Of a stretch of DNA of 64,000 nucleotides, positions 61,661 to 64,000 are shown in pieces; the first letter of the stretch is position 1, and each line of letters begins with the position of its first letter. A program made the position numbers and the translations under genes. The DNA is from Limisphaerales bacterium. GTDB lineage: Bacteria > Verrucomicrobiota > Verrucomicrobiia > Limisphaerales > UBA1100. The stretch covers positions 1 to 64,000 of the forward strand of contig JACNJL010000044.1 of the NCBI GenBank assembly GCA_014382585.1. The letters are read 5' to 3'. The notes under the pieces are model-generated. The model saw only the letters and a program-made list of their open reading frames with translations, made no database searches and had not been told where the DNA came from.

Positions 61661-62373
61661 CAGGCGGAGGCGAGGTTGGGTTGGGATTTAAGTGTGGCGA
61701 TGAGGCTTTCGAAAATGAGGCGGCCATCATCTTCGCCGAGGGCGGGTTCGGCGGCGCGTTCGGGGTGGGGCATCATGCCAGCGACGTTGCGTTTTCCGTT
61801 GCAGATGCCGGCGATGTTGGCGCGCGATCCGTTGGGGTTGGCGTGGTCGGTGAGGTCGCCTTCGACGTCGACGTACTGGAACAGGATTTGGTCGTTGTCC
61901 TCGAGTGACTGCAGGGTTTCGTCGTCACAAAAATAATTGCCCTCACCATGGGCGATGGGGATGCGGAGGTTTTTGCCTTCGGGGATTTGGCCGGTGAAGG
62001 GCGAGTCGTGCGTGGCGGTTTGCAGGTAAACGTGTTCGCAGCGGAATTGTAGCGAGCGGTTGCGAATGAGCGCGCCGGGGAGCATCCCCGCTTCACAGAG
62101 GATTTGGAACCCATTGCAGATGCCGAGTACGTGGCCGCCGTTATCGGCAAATTCTTTGACCGCCGCCATCACGGGGCTGAAGCGCGCGATGGAGCCGGTG
62201 CGGAGATAATCGCCATAGCTGAATCCGCCGGGGATGAACACCGCATCGGCATCGCCCACCGAGTTTTCCTTGTGCCACAGCAATTCCGTGGGGCGACCGA
62301 GCACATTGCGCAGCACGTGCACGCAATCCTGGTCGCAATTGGAGCCGGGGAATTGGAGGACCGCGAACTTCAT
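61660..62373 (-). CDS. purQ: Phosphoribosylformylglycinamidine synthase, glutaminase subunit PurQ
   Basis: A 237-residue class I glutamine amidotransferase. The nucleophile lies in [11 protein letters not shown] (Cys near residue 87) and the His/Glu pair in [11 protein letters not shown] near 215. [17 protein letters not shown] and [18 protein letters not shown] are typical of PurQ. It releases ammonia from glutamine for PurL. Its start overlaps the purS stop and its stop overlaps the purL start, one base each. Confidence 0.97.
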   Translation of the reverse strand: MKFAVLQFPGSNCDQDCVHVLRNVLGRPTELLWHKENSVGDADAVFIPGGFSYGDYLRTGSIARFSPVMAAVKEFADNGGHVLGICNGFQILCEAGMLPGALIRNRSLQFRCEHVYLQTATHDSPFTGQIPEGKNLRIPIAHGEGNYFCDDETLQSLEDNDQILFQYVDVEGDLTDHANPNGSRANIAGICNGKRNVAGMMPHPERAAEPALGEDDGRLIFESLIATLKSQPNLASA

Positions 62374-62612
62374 CAGTCCTCGAAAACGAGCCGGTAGTCT
62401 TCGATATTCGGGTTGGCGAGGAATTTATCGGCGTATTCGCTGAGCTTGGCCTCGACCGTTTCGCGGTCGCCGTCCATTTCGATTTCCACGTATTTGCCGA
62501 TGCGCACGTCGCCCACGCCGGAGCAGCCCATGTGCTCCAGAGCGGTTTGCACGGTCTTGCCCTGTGGATCGAGTACCGCGCGCTTGGGGGTGATGATGAC
62601 TTTGGCTTTCAT
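62373..62612 (-). CDS. purS: Phosphoribosylformylglycinamidine synthase subunit PurS
   Basis: A 79-residue PurS, the small subunit that bridges PurL and Pur[40 protein letters not shown] and [15 protein letters not shown]-like C-terminal sequence ([18 protein letters not shown]) are characteristic. The start at 62612 is preceded directly by GAAGGA; a longer frame reaches 62672 but lacks homology. It is the first gene of the pur run. A TTGACC box lies about 45 bases upstream without a good -10. Confidence 0.95.
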   Translation of the reverse strand: MKAKVIITPKRAVLDPQGKTVQTALEHMGCSGVGDVRIGKYVEIEMDGDRETVEAKLSEYADKFLANPNIEDYRLVFED

Positions 62613-62691
62613 TCCTTCAAAAAAGGTGTGCCCACCAAAGACAGTATTTGCCTGCCTGCGGTCAAGGGGCATTTATTGGGGTTATTGACAT

Positions 62692-62721
62692 AAAAAAAGG
62701 CACCCCTTTAGAGGGTGCCTT
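62692..62721 (-). terminator. Rho-independent terminator of the pseudopilin gene
   Basis: On the minus strand AAGGCACCC (62721-62713) pairs with GGGTGCCTT (62705-62697) around a 7-base loop and runs into seven Ts (62698-62692). It begins 18 bases after the stop codon at 62740. It also isolates the purS gene from upstream transcription. Confidence 0.9.
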
Positions 62722-62739
62722 CGTGAAAATACCCGTGCT

Positions 62740-63492
62740 CTATTTTCGAAACACTTTAGTGGAAGAAGGCCCCATGGTCACTCCGCCTCTGGAATTAATG
62801 TGCGCCTTAACAAGTTTACCCCTAACTCCCAGATCTGCATCGGTAGATTGCTTGGCACTGCCATCCATTAACACCAACTGACCCTGACTTTTATTTAGCC
62901 CTGTGAAGGCCTCCGCGTGCGGAGGGTCTGCATCCGCACCACACCAATCCGCATCAGCAAGATCTTCGCCATGCACGTTTAAGGTCACGGAAAGAATGGA
63001 AGCGGGGCGAATGCTGTCTGCACCCTCCACAAACCCATAACTGATTGCCTTGGCCAATTCCATGTTATGGCCTTGAGCCTTTGTGTTATAGCTTGCCCAT
63101 TTGGACTGACAAACCTCATTGGCAGCCTGGCGGGCGGCATCACAGGGCGAGGTGATGAGTTTAGCTGACTGGAGTTCACTTTTCATGGCCGCCATTCCAA
63201 TAATGCAACCGGTCATTTGGGAAAGCATTGTTTGATTGCCAAAATGATTCATGATTCCATGGGGGGTTAATTGCCATGGCATCCGACCATCGTTTTCCTG
63301 AGCGAAACCAATAGAGGCCTTACCAATCTGCGCAAGATTGTTTACGCACTTAATACGGGCCGCCTTAGCCTTAGCCCGCGCGAGGGCGGGCAGGAGCATT
63401 GAGGCTAAGATCCCAATAATTGCGATTACCACCAGAAGTTCAATTAGAGTAAAACCCGCCTGCCGGGCTTCATTTATTCTTTCTTTATTCAT
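62740..63492 (-). CDS. Type IV pilin-like / type II secretion pseudopilin-like protein
   Basis: A 250-residue protein with a prepilin leader: [15 protein letters not shown], cleaved after Gly13 in the usual way and methylated on Phe. The hydrophobic helix continues [25 protein letters not shown], a wording typical of the very large pseudopilin families of Verrucomicrobiota and Lentisphaerota. The globular part has four cysteines and a late [13 protein letters not shown] segment, the place of the 'DG' motif of these proteins. Its role is not known; these are often exported by a type II-like system. A single gene, ended by a strong terminator. Confidence 0.9.
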   Translation of the reverse strand: MNKERINEARQAGFTLIELLVVIAIIGILASMLLPALARAKAKAARIKCVNNLAQIGKASIGFAQENDGRMPWQLTPHGIMNHFGNQTMLSQMTGCIIGMAAMKSELQSAKLITSPCDAARQAANEVCQSKWASYNTKAQGHNMELAKAISYGFVEGADSIRPASILSVTLNVHGEDLADADWCGADADPPHAEAFTGLNKSQGQLVLMDGSAKQSTDADLGVRGKLVKAHINSRGGVTMGPSSTKVFRK

Positions 63493-63514
63493 CTTATAAT
63501 TAAAATTTTTGATT

Positions 63515-63541
63515 TTTATATTTTTAGCAGCACCGTGTCAG
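63515..63541 (-). promoter_or_regulatory. Candidate promoter of the pseudopilin gene
   Basis: On the minus strand CTGACA (63541-63536), 15 bases, TATAAA (63520-63515), in a very AT-rich stretch about 22 bases before the ATG at 63492. The spacer is short by two bases, so the boxes may be slightly shifted. Confidence 0.4.
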
Positions 63542-63554
63542 GTCGCCACATTAT

Positions 63555-63583
63555 CCGTAAAAAGCCTTACAGGCACTTTACGG
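63555..63583. other. Hairpin between the 63608 and 63492 genes
   Basis: CCGTAAA (63555-63561) pairs with TTTACGG (63577-63583), with an inner GCCT/AGGC stem and a 3-base loop. It follows the stop of the 63608 gene on the minus strand by about 25 bases and could end its transcript or slow decay. No T-run follows, so it is not a classic terminator. Confidence 0.45.
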
Positions 63584-63607
63584 GTTTCGTTTTAAAGGAA
63601 AAGGAAG

Positions 63608-64000
63608 CTAAGCCACCGATCGAGGCGGAGGCGAAGGAGGGGGAATGGGTTCGATAAAGAAAACAGAATTCGGATCGATTACGCAATTCAGAAACTTACC
63701 GGAATCCTCATGGATGCTAACATCACATGGGGGCATAGGAATCAACGGGCAAAGAATATCCGCCAGAACAGCTTCGTCAGGCACTCCATTCTGGTGGTTT
63801 TGGGTTTGTTGAATAATCTGGCAGATGTCACAGGAATCTCTGCAACTCATGGCTTTTTCGAGTGCCTGATCCAAGGGCATGACCTCTAGATTCACTAATG
63901 TATTATTACTCAAGGCAACCAACTGCAATAACACCAAGCGCGGCCCCAGCCCGAAAGCAATAGTCGCAATTATAGCAACCCGTAAGGCTTGACGAATCCA
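63608..64000 (-). CDS. Cysteine-rich protein with N-terminal membrane helix, 5' end beyond window
   Basis: The minus-strand frame is open from the right edge to a stop at 63608, giving 130 residues with the N-terminus missing. The first visible part is a hydrophobic helix (ALRVAIIATIAFGLGPRLVLLQL). A cysteine-rich piece follows, SCRDSCDICQII and ILCPLIPMPPCDV, then a proline-rich tail (PIPPPSPPPRS). Five or more cysteines close together suggest disulfides or metal binding outside the membrane. I do not recognise the family. Base composition is AT-richer than the first 60 kb, like the pseudopilin next to it. Confidence 0.6.
   Translation of the reverse strand, partial: WIRQALRVAIIATIAFGLGPRLVLLQLVALSNNTLVNLEVMPLDQALEKAMSCRDSCDICQIIQQTQNHQNGVPDEAVLADILCPLIPMPPCDVSIHEDSGKFLNCVIDPNSVFFIEPIPPPSPPPRSVA

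Noticed and set aside
1-64000. tRNA, rRNA, riboswitches
   Set aside because: I looked for tRNA-like cloverleaf ends, rRNA segments and a purine or glycine riboswitch before purS and the SHMT fusion, and saw none. The leaders there are too short or lack the conserved cores.

Overview
This window looks like a chromosomal piece of a free-living, probably aquatic or marine member of the Verrucomicrobiota (PVC superphylum). The evidence is the many 'planctomycete cytochrome' proteins (PSCyt/DUF1549/DUF1553 and DUF1592/DUF1588 types), their DUF1501 and DUF1552 partners with twin-arginine leaders, a pseudopilin with the [18 protein letters not shown]-type helix followed by alanine/lysine-rich sequence, and System II cytochrome c biogenesis. 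I name the phylum from gene content only; no rRNA or tRNA is present to anchor it.

Layout. Bases 1-7719 (minus strand) hold an operon of extracytoplasmic proteins: DUF1501, a TolB-like propeller, a Big2/DUF1549/DUF1553 protein, a haem-motif WD40 protein and a PPC-domain protein that runs off the left edge. Bases 7856-39715 (mostly plus strand) hold further modules of the same kind: DUF1549-DUF1553 proteins at 11428, 19869 and 35029, DUF1501 proteins at 8876, 14337, 22465 and 38258, and a DUF1592-type/DUF1552 pair at 25838-29379. Between them lie secreted hydrolases (SGNH/SASA, alpha/beta hydrolase, M19-like), beta-propellers, a PhyH oxygenase, and a small catabolic set (enolase-superfamily enzyme, sodium:solute symporter, two creatininase-family hydrolases, an SDR). 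Nearly all of these carry export signals, so this half encodes an extracytoplasmic redox and hydrolytic apparatus of unknown substrate.

Bases 39743-45295 carry a HigBA toxin-antitoxin pair, a secreted minimal ATP-dependent DNA ligase, a multidomain adenylate cyclase-kinase-GYF-WD40 protein and an L,D-transpeptidase. Bases 45344-62612 (minus strand) form a long, tightly packed housekeeping run: purS-purQ-purL-purF-purM-purD, a tripartite phosphatase/RpiB/SHMT fusion, rho, a small lipoprotein, resB, ccsA and an MFS transporter. A pseudopilin with a clear terminator and a truncated cysteine-rich membrane protein end the window.

How the parts relate. The purine genes make IMP precursors, and the SHMT part of the fusion supplies glycine (used by PurD) and one-carbon units. 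ResB/CcsA would mature the c-type haem motifs abundant in the first 40 kb. Points worth a second look are the repeated DUF1553-DUF1501 modules with interchangeable linker domains and insertions at their junctions, a GxxExxY cassette with its inverted repeats inside the reading frame, a DUF1501 deletion scar, the three-enzyme fusion, the cyclase-kinase-WD40 receptor, and a recurring promoter layout that predicts leaderless mRNAs.
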